The notes: a model not told the origin generated them from the sequence alone. 64,000 nucleotides of DNA from Saccharomonospora sp. CUA-673 (GCF_001942305.1 NZ_MKKE01000009.1:40226-104225), one strand, 5' to 3'. Shown: positions 29,901 to 39,494, counted from the first letter of the stretch. Translations and numbers: made by a program.

Positions 29901-30379
29901 CCCAGGAACGGCCGGACAAACTTCCCGGCACGACCCCGGCCGTGGAGGCGCCCACGCTGCCCGGCATGGACGAGGTGGAGCTGGCGGCCGCGGACGTGTG
30001 GGCGACCGGGCTGTCCCCGGACAGCTTCCCCACCCAGTTCATCCGCGAGCGGCTCGACGCGCTCGGCGTGGTGCCTGCCAAGGACCTGCAGGAGGTGGAG
30101 GATGGCACGCGGGTGCTCATCGGCGGGGCCGTTACCCACCGGCAACGTCCGGCGACCGCGGGCGGCATCACGTTCGTCAACATCGAGGACGAGACGGGCA
30201 TGGTCAACGTGGTCTGCACCCGTGGACTGTGGGAGCGCTACCACCGGATCGCCCGGTCGAGCACCGCGATGCTCGTGCGCGGCATCGTCGAACGGGCCGA
30301 CGGGGTGGTCAGCCTGCGCGCCGACCGCCTGCAACACCTCCCCATGCGCATCACTTCCACCTCGAGAGACTTCCGCTAA
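26963..30379 (+). CDS. dnaE2: Error-prone DNA polymerase DnaE2
   Basis: This is a C-family polymerase without proofreading that copies damaged DNA during the SOS response. The product has 1138 residues and is intact. After a variable 70-residue N-terminus comes the PHP domain with YAELHCHSNFSFLDG (near 74) and LTDHDGMYGAARF. The palm has PDIDLDIESDRR (near 478) with the catalytic Asp pair. Fingers follow with LIRPGPIQGGSVHPY and GVPLFQEQMMQLA, a helix-hairpin-helix part, and a C-terminal OB fold with GGITFVNIEDETGMVN. The ATG overlaps the imuB stop by one base, so imuA', imuB and dnaE2 form one coupled operon. Many actinomycetes keep dnaE2 apart from imuA'-imuB. Confidence 0.96.
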   Translation: MGWNNPPVPWRELERTLSGRDAPDPSNTTNSGTNGGDGNDSPAWGRKREKYAKPPDLRPPGSDDTGAGRRVPYAELHCHSNFSFLDGTSHPEELVEEAARLELDAIALTDHDGMYGAARFAEAADEVGMRTVFGAELSLGMSTPAAGIADPDGEHLLLLAKGQDGYTSLCRAITAGQLRGHDRDLPKQDRAEKGRPVYDLDEIVDEVAGRCAVLTGCRKGSVRRALAEGGPDAAEDALRALIDRFGRADVHVELVDHGRPGDSRDNDHLAALAAKLGLHTVATGAVHYARPSQAPVAQAVSAIRARRSLDEMEGWLASSGAAHLRSGVEMQARFARYPGAVQRAALLAERYAFPLEILAPSLPPYAVPDGHDEASYLRELTYRNAERYYGTRKQSAESAAAYAQLDHELDIIEKLGFPGYFLIVWDIVRFCRDRDILCQGRGSAANSAVCYALGITRVDPIKWRLLFERFLAPDRDGYPDIDLDIESDRREEVIQYVYAKHGRLRTALVANVITYRARSAVRDAAKALGHSPGQQDAWSKQIDHWGPLRQLRHQSDHDIPHAVLDVAGALEDFPRHLGIHPGGMVICDRPVSEVVPVEWARMADRSVLQWEKDDCAWAGLVKFDLLGLGMLSALHYMRDMVRDHKGIEVDLDDLPLDDENVYAMLRRADAIGVFQVESRAQLATLPRLAPKQFYDLAIEVALIRPGPIQGGSVHPYIRRANGKEKWRHEHPLMAGALGRTYGVPLFQEQMMQLALDVAGFTAAEADQLRHAMGSKRSGRKMERLRTRFLDGAARRGVDADTAARIFEKMYAFSHFGFPESHALSFAYVVFASAYFKHYHPDAFCAGLLRAQPMGFYSPQSLAADARRHGVPVRGPDINASGVHADLEPCSDMDRVDGSDGRSHAVRTGLGTVREIGEALAERIVDERRTHGRYRDMADVARRVQLTTPQVEALATAGAFDGFDAVDGDRRKALWSAGAVAQERPDKLPGTTPAVEAPTLPGMDEVELAAADVWATGLSPDSFPTQFIRERLDALGVVPAKDLQEVEDGTRVLIGGAVTHRQRPATAGGITFVNIEDETGMVNVVCTRGLWERYHRIARSSTAMLVRGIVERADGVVSLRADRLQHLPMRITSTSRDFR

Positions 30380-30385
30380 CCCCGC

Positions 30386-30469
30386 CGTGTCAGCACCTCG
30401 CGCGGGCGTGTCAGCATCCCGCGTCGCCGTGTTGGCATCTGGCGTCGCCGTGTTGGCGTTTCGTGTACC
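30386..30469. repeat. Four tandem 21-base units (GTGTTGGC mini-repeat family)
   Basis: Units start at 30386, 30407, 30428 and 30449, each beginning CGTGT(C/T). They share the pattern CGTGTYRGCRTYYCGCGTCGC with several differences per unit. The same family occurs at 43827-43888. The array lies between dnaE2 and the pentapeptide-repeat gene. Confidence 0.75.
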
Positions 30470-30506
30470 GGGGCCGGCTGTCGGGGGCGTGTGCGAGGCT
30501 GGCTCG

Positions 30507-31196
30507 GTGCCGCCCTCCGCCACCGAGCCGACCCCCGAACCCGACGTCCCGACCGACGTCGGAACCGAACCCGACGACCCGACCGACACGGCTACCGACC
30601 CGGACGCCGAAACCGAGACCGGGGAGGACTATCGCGACGCGGTGCTGCCGGGCGCGCGGTGGCGGGGCAGGGGGTTCGTGCGGTGCGAGTTCACCGAGGC
30701 CGATCTGCGTGGTCTCGACGTGTCCGGGTGCACCTTCGACCACTGCGACTTCACGCGCGCCGACCTGGGCGAGGCGGTGTTCCGCTCGTCGGCGTTCCGG
30801 TCGTGCACGTTCCACCGCACCACGCTCGCCGGCGCCTCGTGGACGGGTTGTTCCCTGCTCGGGTCGACCCTGACCGAGTGTGGACTGCGTTCGGTCACGC
30901 TGACCGACTGCGACCTGACCCTCGCGGTGATCGCCGGGTCGGTGCTGCGTGGACTGGACCTGTCGGGGTTGCGGCTGCGCGAGGCGAGCCTCATCGGTGC
31001 CGACCTGCGGACGGCGAACCTGCGGGACTCGGACCTGACCGGGGCGAGGCTCGCCGAGGCCCGGCTCGCCGACGCGGACCTGCGCGGCGCCCGACTGGAC
31101 GCGACAGCCCTGCGGACCGCCGACCTCACCGGTGCGCATGTGGACGTGGACACGGCGATCGCGTTCGCCGCGGCACACGGCCTCGTCGTGCACTGA
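30507..31196 (+). CDS. Pentapeptide-repeat protein
   Basis: The product has 229 residues. After a 40-residue acidic Pro/Thr/Asp-rich N-terminus, the rest is built of pentapeptide repeats of the A(D/N)LXX type, such as ADLRG, CTFDH, CDFTR, ADLGE, ASLIG, ADLRT and ADLRG. These fold into a right-handed square helix. Cys-containing units as in CTFDHCDF recall Qnr and MfpA proteins, which mimic DNA and protect gyrase; whether this one does so is not known. The GTG at 30507 is one of several possible starts (30489 is another). It lies 127 bases after dnaE2, possibly in the same SOS transcript. It converges on the TNT gene. Confidence 0.82.
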   Translation: MPPSATEPTPEPDVPTDVGTEPDDPTDTATDPDAETETGEDYRDAVLPGARWRGRGFVRCEFTEADLRGLDVSGCTFDHCDFTRADLGEAVFRSSAFRSCTFHRTTLAGASWTGCSLLGSTLTECGLRSVTLTDCDLTLAVIAGSVLRGLDLSGLRLREASLIGADLRTANLRDSDLTGARLAEARLADADLRGARLDATALRTADLTGAHVDVDTAIAFAAAHGLVVH

Positions 31197-31273
31197 CTCG
31201 ACGTGCACCGATTCGACGTGCACCGAACCGGCCGACCGGGCCGAACAACAGACCCGGCCGACCCGACGGAAGG

Positions 31274-34260
31274 TCAGTCGACGGGCGGCTCGCCCGGATC
31301 CAGCTCGATGACGTCCCCGTCGGCCAGCAGCTCCTCGATGGACGCGGGCAGCATGTAGGCCGCCCCGCCACCGGGCTGGTTGAACCACGGGATGGCGACG
31401 CCCGCGAGCGCCTCGAGCGGACGCTGCACGCGGTACACGTGGTACGGCCGGTTGACCCACTCCGGCACGAGCGACCGTTCCTCGAACGGCGTGCCCGCCG
31501 CGTACGTGAGGTTGCCGTTCGAACCGCCGAACCGGTCGAGCTCGCTGCCTACGGGCAGGGTGGTCATCTCCTTGCCGCGGAAGAGCGTCAGCGGTGGCTC
31601 GCCGGGCAGCGGCTGGATCGGCCACTGCTGGCCGCCCGAGCCCTGCCCGGAACCGCCACCCTGCTGGCCGCCGCTCTGCTGGCCGCCACCCTGTCCCGCG
31701 CCGTGGCGCGGTTCGGCCGGCGCGGTGTGCCGGGTGGGGGCGGCCTGCTGGTGGGCTCCGATCGGCTCGCGCGGCGGGGCGGGGGCCGATCCGCCTGCGG
31801 GCGCCAACAGGTGGGTGCCCGGCATGTCGCCTGCGGCGTGCCGGTCGCCGGGGCGCGCCGTTCCGGTCGCGATGTCGGACGAGAGCGTCGCCGTCAACGG
31901 GGGCGCCGGTGCGCGCTGCGGTTCGGGAGCCGGCTCCTCGTAGTTCTCGTAGTCCTGCTCGTAGCCGTCCCTGTAGCCGTCGTCGTACTCGTCCGGCTCG
32001 GGTGCCGGGGAGTCGTCGATGCCGTCCGGCGAGAGCAGCACCTTGCCGAGCATGAACGCTTGGCGTCCGCGGCGTCACCGAACACGGCCGGGCTCCGCAG
32101 CCCGCCCTCGTACCAGCCGACGCGCCAGCCCTCGGCGACCCGCTCGATGCTCCACCCGTGCTCGGCGGGCATGCCGAGCACGTAGTACTCGTCGGGGACC
32201 GCGAGTTCGTCCAGTTTGTCCTGCAGGTCGTCCAACTCGGGGTCCTGCGGGGGCATGTTGCCGATCATCGTCGGCGGACCGGCGTCGTGCTCCGGCACGC
32301 GGTCGCCGATGGGTGCCAGCGGCGGCGCGCCGTGCGGACCGGGAGCCGGCGGTTCGGCCCGGTCGAGGCCCGGACGGTCGTACCCGGTGTCCTCGTAGCC
32401 GGCGCGGTCGTAGCCGGCGGCTTCGTGCGCCGTGTTGTCGTAGCCGGGTCCGTCGTAGCCGGGTCCGTCGTCGGTCCGGCCGCGGCCGGCCAGGCCCGCC
32501 GCTCCGGCGACGCCGGCCGCTCCGGCCAGGCCCGCCGCTCCGGCCAGGCCGGCCGCCCGACCCGTGCCGTTCAGTCCACCGGCCGCACCGTGCTGGTGTT
32601 CCGGGTGGTGCTGGTCGAGGTGCGGTTCGTCGGTGCCGACGTCGCGGCGTTCGTCGAACTGCTGCCGCGGGTTCGGCGCGGTGCGCTCCTCCTCCTGCTC
32701 CGCGGGCGCGTCGAGTGGGGCGCCCCCGAAAGCGGAGCCGCGGAGTTCGGATCGGCCGTGTCCGGGCCGATCGCGCTGGTGACCGTGGTGGGCGGGCCCG
32801 AGTCGAAGTCGGGCTCGTCCCGGCCGGGCGCCCCCGCGCGCTCGTCGGCCTCGCGGTCGCCGAAGTCCGGCAACGGCGTGTACGCGGTGCCCTGCTCGAA
32901 CCCGGCCGCCTGCTCGAACCCGGCATCCCGGTCGTCGAATGCCGTACCCGGCGCGTCCCGGTCCGCACCGTCCCGGTCGAACTGGTCCCGGTCGGCGGGA
33001 CGGTCGTCCGTGACGGGCGCCTGCTGCGCGGTGTCCTCGGTGGACGCCGCGTCCCTGTCTCCGGCGTCTCCTGCATCGCGGGGGTCCCCGGCGTCGCCGG
33101 GAATCCTGGGTTCCGCCGCGTGCTCGACGTCCTCGGCAGGACCGGTGCCGTTCCGTGCTGCCATGGCGCCCGCGATGCCGGCACCCGCGACGCCGGCACC
33201 GGCGATACCGGCGCCCGCCAGCCCCGCGGAGCCGAGCGCGAGGTGTCGGCGGGCTCGTCGACCTCGGGACCGGCCGCAGCACCCGCACCGGCGCCGGACG
33301 CCGTGGGAGCGTCTGCGGCCTGCGGCACGGACGGGACGGCCGTGTACGTCGTGCCCTGCTCGTCGGGGCCGACCTGCGCGGTCTGCTCGGCCCTCGGCGC
33401 CTGCTCGGCAGGGGCGTCCTGCTCGGCCTGGCGCGGCGGCTGGCCCTGGTTCACGTGGGCGGCCGCGGCCTGGCGCGTCTCCTCCGGCACCTCCGGCACG
33501 ACGAAACCGCCGGCCCGCAGGTGCTGCACCAGGTCGGGTTCGGGGGAGACGCCGTGCTCACGCAGGTAGTGGTTTACGGCGGCGGGCCAGATCCAGGAGC
33601 CGTCGCTGTGGAACGCGATCGGCACGTCGGCGGACTGCGACGAGGCCAGCCGGTCGACGTCGTAGCCGCGGACGGGCACGACGACCGGTGCGGCCTCGAG
33701 GTAGTCGAGCACCCGGTCGCGCTCGTCGGGGTCGAGCTCGGGGCGGGTGACGATCGGGCCGTTCGGGCCCGCGCCGTCGAAGATCCGGGCCATGCGGAAC
33801 CGGGGACCGGTGCGTTCCGGGCCGAGCCCGGACATGCGACGCATGAGCCAGTCCGGCACGTTGTCCTCGGAGCGCGGGAACATCCGCAGCTCGTCCGAGT
33901 ACGCCTGCGACGGCGGCGCCAGGTCCCACGACGGTTCGTCGCGGTCGTACTCCAGGTTGTAGCTCGAGGGGTGGTCGAGCTGGTAGCGCGCGTTGAACCA
34001 GGTGCCCCGGCCCTCGCGGTACATCCCGGCGCGCAGCTTGCCGAACAGGGTCGCGATGTCGTGGGTCGCGACCCACTCCTGGGTCGACCGTCCGCGGTGA
34101 CGACCTCGCCGGTCAGCTCGTGATACCTCCCCACGGCGCGGTACACCGCGGTCACCCTGCGCCAGTCCCGCGGAGCGGCCCTCAGCAGCGAGAGGCCGAT
34201 CTGCTTGACCAGAGTGTCCTGCTCGGTCGCGTTCAGCTGGGTCGGAAGTGCCACGCCCAC
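31274..34260 (-). CDS. TNT-domain protein (NAD+ glycohydrolase toxin type) with immunity-like N-terminus (four frameshifts)
   Basis: Joined across one-base losses near 34095, 33221, 32722 and 32056, it gives about 996 residues. The C-terminal 100 residues are a TNT domain like that of M. tuberculosis CpnT: LDRFGGSNG, GTPFEERSL, the His of YHVYRV and the Gln of WFNQPGGG. The Gln common after the glycine run (GTQY) is Ala here. The N-terminal 120 residues (DWRRVTAVYRAVGRYHEL, GTWFNARYQLDHPSSYNLEY) look to me like the YezG/DUF600 immunity fold. A related domain follows (about 150-290), then some 450 residues of Gly/Ala/Asp/Tyr low complexity with GPGYD repeats, then a WSIERVAEGWRVGWYEGG domain. 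There is no signal peptide and no WXG100 partner. The GTG at 34260 follows AAAGGA. Confidence 0.82.
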
Positions 34261-34427
34261 ATCTTGACGAATCCTTTTCCCGAATGCACGGCCGCCGCTG
34301 ATATCCGTCGCCGCTTCCACCCGGCTGCGAGGCTGTCAGCGGCTGTGACATGCGCAAAGTGGGAGCGAACACACCCGGGCGGTCGTTCGATCTGCCCCGC
34401 GCGGGTGGGGGAACGCAGGGGAGCACA

Positions 34428-35467
34428 ATGGAACGCGATGCTACCGCCAGTACCGAATCGGCCGGGTCACGGCGTGATTCGGGCACATCGACAGCAAGCA
34501 CGTCAACCGCCCGGCGGGTGTGGGGTGCTGTGCTCGCCGTATCCGCAGGCGTGGGGATGTCCGTGCAGGCGCGGGTCAACGGTCAGCTCAGTGCGGAACT
34601 CGGCGATCCGGCGTTGGCCGCCGTGGTGTCGTTCGGCGGGGGGCTGATCATCCTGCTCGGCTGGCTCGCCGTGTCGCGCTCGATGCGCACCGGTGCCGCG
34701 AACGCGGTGGCCGGCCTGCGCCGCGGCGCCCTGCGGCCGTGGCACTTCCTCGGCGGTGTCGCGGGCGCCGCCTACGTGCTCGGCCAGTCCCTGACCGTCG
34801 CCGTCATCGGGGTCGCCCTGTTCACGGTGGGTGTCGTGGCAGGGCAGACCGTCAGCGGACTGTTCGTCGATCGGTACGGCCTCGGTCCCTCGGGCAGGGA
34901 GCCGACCAGTTGGCTGCGGATCACCGGCGCCGCGCTGACCGTCGCGGCGGTCGGTGGGGCGTTGGCCGGCGACATCGCGGGCCAGGTCGACGCCGGGCGG
35001 ATCGCGATGCTCGTGCTGCCGTTCGTCGCCGGTGCGGGCATGGCGGTGCAGCAGGCGTTCAACGGGCACGTCGGCGCCGTCGCGGGCAACTCGCTCGTCG
35101 CCGCGCTCGTCAATTTCACCGCGGGCACCACCGTGCTGGTGCTGGCCTGGCTGGTGTCTCTGGCCGTCAACGGCCCGCCGACCGGAATGCCGACCAATCC
35201 CGTGCTGTACCTCGGCGGGCTCGTCGGGATCGTGTTCATCGCGACCGCGTCGTTCGTGGTGTCGTGGATCGGCGTGCTGTTGCTCGGACTCAGCACCGTC
35301 GCGGGTCAGCTCATCGGTTCGCTGCTGATCGACGTGCTGCTCCCGGCCGCCGACAGCGGCCCCGCGGCCACGACCGTCATCGCGTGCGGCGTGGCGTTGC
35401 TGGCGATCGCCGTCGCATCCCTGGGCGGGCGGAGCGTGGTCGGCGGTTTGGGAGACTGTCCCCGTGA
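34428..35467 (+). CDS. DMT-family (YdcZ/DUF606-type) transporter (frameshift near the end)
   Basis: This is a small-molecule exporter or importer of the drug/metabolite superfamily with unknown substrate. The product has about 346 residues. A 30-residue Ser/Thr-rich N-terminus is followed by ten membrane helices in two halves. Both halves carry the DUF606 pattern: [15 protein letters not shown] near residue 42 and [15 protein letters not shown] near 203. The frame is intact to about 35436, where one base of GCGG seems lost; the corrected end (RRFGRLSP) has its stop inside the folD start (GTGA). The ATG at 34428 follows AGGGGAG. The 4-base overlap implies cotranscription with folD. Confidence 0.88.
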
Positions 35468-36315
35468 CGGCGACGATTCTCGACGGCAAGGCCACCAAGG
35501 ACGCCATCTTCGCGGAACTGACCCCCCGGGTCGAGGCGCTCGCGAAGCGCGGCATCACCCCCGGCCTCGGCACCGTGTTGGTGGGCGACGACCCCGGTTC
35601 GCACTCGTACGTGAAGTGGAAGCACGCCGATTGCGCGAAGGTCGGCGTCGAGTCGATCCGCAGGGACCTGCCCGAGAACACGACGCAGGCCGAGCTCGAG
35701 AAGGTCGTCGACGAGCTGAACGCCGACCCGGCGTGCACCGGCTACATCGTGCAGCTGCCGCTGCCCGCGCACATCGACACCAACGCGATCCTCGAGCGCA
35801 TCCCGCCGGAGAAGGACGCCGACGGGCTCGCGCCGATCAGCCTCGGCCGGCTCGTGCTGGGCCAGGAGAGCTCGCTGCCCTGCACCCCGCTCGGCATCAT
35901 CGAGCTGCTGCGCCGCTACGAGGTGCCGTTGAAGGGCGCGCGCGTCGCGGTCGTCGGCCGCGGCATCACCGTTGGCCGCACCATCGGTCTGCTGCTGACC
36001 CGCCGCAGCGAGAACGCCACCGTCACGCTGTGCCACACGGGCACGCGCGACCTGGCGGCCGAGGTCGGCCGCGCCGACATCGTCGTCGCGGCGGCGGGCT
36101 CGGCCGGGCTGATCACGCCCGAGATGATCAAGCCGGGCGCCGCGGTGCTCGACGTCGGAGTGTCGCGCGTCGACGGGAAACTGGCCGGCGACGTCGCCCC
36201 CGGCGTCGAGGAGGTCGCCGGTTTCCTCTCGCCCAACCCCGGCGGCGTGGGCCCGATGACGCGGGCGATGCTCGTGTCGAACGTCGTCGAGGCCGCCGAG
36301 CGCGCCGTCCGCTGA
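35464..36315 (+). CDS. folD: Methylenetetrahydrofolate dehydrogenase/cyclohydrolase
   Basis: This bifunctional NADP-dependent enzyme interconverts 5,10-methylene-THF and 10-formyl-THF, the formyl donor used by PurN and PurH. The product has 283 residues and is intact. Signatures are [20 protein letters not shown] with the catalytic Lys near residue 53, YIVQLPLP near 95, the KDADG segment, and [16 protein letters not shown] for the dinucleotide-binding fold. It ends [12 protein letters not shown]. The GTG at 35464 overlaps the transporter stop. A DUF3017 gene follows one base after the stop, an arrangement common in actinobacteria. Confidence 0.97.
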   Translation: MTATILDGKATKDAIFAELTPRVEALAKRGITPGLGTVLVGDDPGSHSYVKWKHADCAKVGVESIRRDLPENTTQAELEKVVDELNADPACTGYIVQLPLPAHIDTNAILERIPPEKDADGLAPISLGRLVLGQESSLPCTPLGIIELLRRYEVPLKGARVAVVGRGITVGRTIGLLLTRRSENATVTLCHTGTRDLAAEVGRADIVVAAAGSAGLITPEMIKPGAAVLDVGVSRVDGKLAGDVAPGVEEVAGFLSPNPGGVGPMTRAMLVSNVVEAAERAVR

Positions 36316-36316
36316 C

Positions 36317-36715
36317 ATGACCACCCCCGCCCCCGAACCCGCCGACCGCCCCCACGCAGGTCCTGATGGTCCCGACGGTTCCGCCGGTCCTGCCGAGGGC
36401 GATGCCGTGCAGGGCGGCGAGGTGGGCCGAGGCCGGCTCGCCGACCGCGGCTGGCTGGTGCACGTGCCGCTGGCCGTGGTGTTCCTGCTCGTCGTGGCCG
36501 GCGGGATCCGCATCGGCATGTACCACTGGCGGCAGGGCACAACCCTGATCGGCGGTGCCCTGCTGGTGGCCGCGCTCCTGCGCGCCGTGCTCGCCGACGT
36601 CCAGGTCGGGATGCTCAAGATCCGCGGCCGCGCCGTCGACGTGCTCTGCTACGGCGGACTCGGCGGACTGATCGTCTTCGCCGCCCTCACCATCACCGGC
36701 GGCCCCTTCGGCTGA
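36317..36715 (+). CDS. DUF3017 membrane protein
   Basis: The product has 132 residues. A 45-residue Pro/Gly/Asp-rich N-terminus is followed by three membrane helices (VHVPLAVVFLLVVAGGIRIG, GTTLIGGALLVAALLRAVL and the last 25 residues). The family is regularly found after folD in actinobacteria; its function is unknown. The ATG at 36317 is one base after the folD stop, so it depends on coupled translation. Its downstream gap contains two palindromic repeat elements. Confidence 0.88.
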   Translation: MTTPAPEPADRPHAGPDGPDGSAGPAEGDAVQGGEVGRGRLADRGWLVHVPLAVVFLLVVAGGIRIGMYHWRQGTTLIGGALLVAALLRAVLADVQVGMLKIRGRAVDVLCYGGLGGLIVFAALTITGGPFG

Positions 36716-36726
36716 CCCCGCCAAAA

Positions 36727-36772
36727 GCACCCAAGGGCCCCATAGTTGCGTTCAACGCGACCAAAGTTCCCT
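36727..36772. repeat. Palindromic intergenic element, copy 1
   Basis: GGGCCCCATAGTTGCG, the core GCGTTCAACGC, then ACCAAAG. It is the most degenerate copy of a family whose core GCGTT-S-AACGC is flanked by CCCATAGT or CCCATGG arms. It lies just after the DUF3017 stop. Confidence 0.65.
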
Positions 36773-36807
36773 TCGCGGTGCGGCGCCCGCTCCACGTCGC
36801 CGTGGAT

Positions 36808-36860
36808 GCACCCAACGGCCCCATGGCTGCGTTCAACGCGACCATGGGGCCCTCGGGAGC
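36808..36860. repeat. Palindromic intergenic element, copy 2 (terminator-like)
   Basis: A 35-base near-perfect palindrome at 36817-36851 has arms GGCCCCATGG and CCATGGGGCC around the core GCGTTCAACGC. It lies nine bases past the stop of the minus-strand MFS gene and probably terminates both convergent genes. Confidence 0.75.
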
Positions 36861-36868
36861 AACTCTGG

Positions 36869-38070
36869 TCAGACGAGGGCGGGTTCCTCGGTTCGGGTGG
36901 TGGTGGGGATGGTGGCCGGGCGGGCGCGTTCGTGGCGTTCGACGACCGCGGCGACGACGGCCAGGCCGAGACCCAGCACCGCCAGTGCCGCGCCGACCCA
37001 GTTCGGGGCGACCAGGCCGAGGCCCCCCGCGATGACGAGTCCGCCCAGGTAGGCGCCGATGGAGTTGGCGATGTTGAACGCCGACTGGATCGCCGCCGAC
37101 ACCAGCGACGGGCTGCCGCCCGCCTTCTCCATCACCCTGGCCTGCAGGATCGGGCCGACCATGAACGAGGTCATGCCGACCAGGAAGATCGTGACGGTCG
37201 CACCGAGCTTGCTGCCTGCGGTGACGGTGAACGCGGCCAGTACGACGGCGAGCGAGGCGAGCGCGCCGATGAGCGCGGGGGTCGGGCTGCGGTCGGCGAG
37301 CCTGCCGCCGAGGTAGTTGCCGAGCGTCATGCCGACGCCGGCCAGCGACAGCAGCAGCGTGACGGTGGCGGGTTCGAACCCGGCGACGTCGGTCATCATC
37401 GGCGTCACGTAGCTCAGGCAGGCGAACCCGCCGCCCATGCCGAACGTGACGATCGCCAGTGCGAGCCACACCTGCGGCTTGCGGAACGCCGCGACCTCGC
37501 CGCGTAGCGACGGGTTGACGGGCCTGCCCTGGTGCGGGATCAGCCTCGCGACCGACAGCAGCGCGCCCACGCCGATGAGCACCACGGCGGCGAACGTGAC
37601 GCGCCAGCCGAACTGCTGGCCGAGCAGCGTCCCGAGCGGCACGCCCACGACGTTCGCGAGCGTCAGACCCATGAACATCATCGCCACGGCCCTGGCCTTC
37701 TGGCCGGGGCCCACGAGACTGGCCGCGACGACCGCGCCAGCGCCGAAGAACGCGCCGTGCGGCAGGCCGGCGACGAACCGGAACAGCACGCCCATCTCGT
37801 GGCTCGGGGCCACCACGAACAGTGCGTTGCCTGCGATGAACAGGCCCATCATCGCCATCAGCACGGTCTTGCGCGCAGTCGCACGGCGACCGCGGTGAGC
37901 AGGGGAGCGCCGACGACCACGCCGATGGCGTAGGCGGAGATCAGGTGGCCGGCCGCCGGGATCGAGACGCCGAAGTCCTCGGCGGCGAGGGGCAGGACAC
38001 CCATCATCACGAACTCGGTCGTGCCGATGCCGAAGGCGCCGGCGGCCAGCGCGAGCAGCGCTACAGGCAC
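36869..38070 (-). CDS. MFS efflux transporter, DHA1/AraJ type (one frameshift)
   Basis: This is a twelve-helix proton-driven exporter. The product has about 400 residues when read across a one-base loss near 37873 (TAVAVRL-RKTVLMAMM). The first helix FGIGTTEFVMMGVLPLAAEDF is the signature of the AraJ/YdhP subgroup, and GHLISAYAIGVVVGAP is motif D-like. The loop between helices 2 and 3, where motif A sits, is where the frame breaks. GNYLGGRLADRSPT marks the second half. The tail EERHERAR... is short and basic. The GTG at 38070 begins PVALLALAAGAFG, placing helix 1 right at the N-terminus. The substrate cannot be told. Confidence 0.88.
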
Positions 38071-38407
38071 AGTTCTCCTCTCGGGTGAGCCCGGGGCGAG
38101 CTCGGAAACGGGTCGGGTGGGGCGGGCAGCGTGGATTCGGGCTCGACGGGGGTGTGGGGGCACCGGCCCGGTGGCGGCCACGGTCATCAACGGTCGGGGT
38201 CGCCGGCGAACGCATCGCAGGGGTTGCGACTGGATCGTTCAAGTTCAGGTCGCAAAAAAAGAACAGCTCTCTGCGTCACCGCAGCGCACTGTCCTACCCG
38301 TCCAGTGTGAACGACCTCGTCGGCCGTTGTCATCCCGGCGACGGGGTCACGCGCGGTGACGATCGCCACGGGCGGGTTGCGTAACGCCGCCCGTGCCTGT
38401 CAGTCGC
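38071..38407 (-). promoter_or_regulatory. Promoter region of the MFS gene
   Basis: This 337-base gap has no gene. TTGCGAC (38224-38230) and GTCGCAA (38249-38255) are exact inverse arms 18 bases apart, with an AT-rich A7 run following, unusual in this DNA. They could be an operator for the MFS promoter. No regulator gene is adjacent. Confidence 0.4.
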
Positions 38408-39250
38408 TCAGTCGGCCAGCGGTGCGGCCTGTTCGGCGAGCCGGTCGAGATACCCGGCGGGCACGTGGTGCGGGAGGTTGAACACCACGAGGTCGACGCC
38501 GGCGTCGCGGTAGCCGGCTGCCTGCTCGACGGCGGGTCCGATGCCGGTTTCGGCGTGCACGCGCACGTTGACCGAGCAGGTGATCTCGGCGGGGTCGCGG
38601 CCGACGTCGGCGCAGTGGGCCAGCAGCACGTCCTTCAGTTCGCGCCAGTGCTGTGGTGACTTGGCTCCGCCGTGCCACTGCTGCGCCCAGCGGGCGGCGG
38701 CGCGCAGCGTGCGGCGGGGGCCGGTGCCGCCGATGACGATCGGCGGGTGCGGACGCTGCACCGGTTTCGGTTCGCAGCGCGCGTCGGTGAGCCGCACGTG
38801 CGTGCCGGCGAAGTCGGTGACCTCCTGCGACAGCAGGCCGACGATCGCCTGCACGCCCTCGTCGAACAGGTCGAACCGCTCGCGCAGGGGTGGCAGCTCG
38901 ATGCCGTAGGCGTCGCACTCCTGCTGCATCCAGCCGGCGCCGAGGCCGATCTCGAGTCGCCCGCCGGAGATGACGTCGGTGGTGGCGGCCATGTTCGCCA
39001 GCAGCGCGGGGTGTCGGTAGATCATGCCCGTGACCTGGCAGCCGATGCGGATCCGGCGGGTGGCCTGCGCCATCGCGGCGAGCATCGTCCACGCCTCGTA
39101 GTTCGGCGCGGTGAGGTCGCCGGACAGCGGATAGAAGTGGTCCCAGTTCCACGCCGACTCGAACAGCTCGATGTCGTCGGCCGCGCGCCAGGTGTCGAGC
39201 AGCTCGTGCCACGGGGTGTGCTCGGGCTTGGTCTTGATTCCGAGTCGCAT
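38408..39250 (-). CDS. LLM-class F420-dependent oxidoreductase (TIGR03560-like)
   Basis: This is a flavin/F420 luciferase-fold monooxygenase or reductase, TIM barrel, cytoplasmic. The product has 280 residues and is intact. The N-terminus MRLGIKTKPEHTPWHELLDTW, then ESAWNWDHFYPLSGD, GCQVTGMIYRHPALLANMAA, the cofactor region GRLEIGLGAGWMQQECDAYGI and PHPPIVIGGTGPRRTLR are typical of the F420-using subgroup. The start at 39250 lacks a good ribosome site. Coenzyme F420 is likely made, since fbiC lies at 45.2 kb. It recalls Rv0953c, which in M. tuberculosis sits beside sucD, but here it stands alone. Confidence 0.87.
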   Translation of the reverse strand: MRLGIKTKPEHTPWHELLDTWRAADDIELFESAWNWDHFYPLSGDLTAPNYEAWTMLAAMAQATRRIRIGCQVTGMIYRHPALLANMAATTDVISGGRLEIGLGAGWMQQECDAYGIELPPLRERFDLFDEGVQAIVGLLSQEVTDFAGTHVRLTDARCEPKPVQRPHPPIVIGGTGPRRTLRAAARWAQQWHGGAKSPQHWRELKDVLLAHCADVGRDPAEITCSVNVRVHAETGIGPAVEQAAGYRDAGVDLVVFNLPHHVPAGYLDRLAEQAAPLAD

Positions 39251-39494
39251 GTCGCCATCAGAGCAGGGCGTCGATGCCCCCGGGAAGCGGGTATCCGGGC
39301 AGTTCGCGGTTCGGGATGATCCGGACGTGGCCGAGCCCACGGAACGGTTCGCCCACGCGTACCTGTGGCGGCCTGCAGGCGACACGTAGATTGCGAGGTG
39401 AACTGCCATTTATCGGCGCTGCCGTGGGCCCGCAGTTTCTACTCATGAGTAACCAGGGGGCGCCGCGACCAGTGCATATCTAGCAGTACGCTTG
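39251..39494 (+). promoter_or_regulatory. Upstream region of icd
   Basis: This divergent gap between the F420-type gene and icd must hold the icd promoter, but I cannot assign a -35/-10 pair with confidence. CATATCTAG near 39475 is the most A/T-rich candidate for a -10 region and lies just before the structured leader. Confidence 0.35.

Noticed and set aside
30386..30469. Tandem repeats considered as a small CRISPR array
   Set aside because: Units follow each other without spacers, differ between copies, and there are no cas genes in the window.
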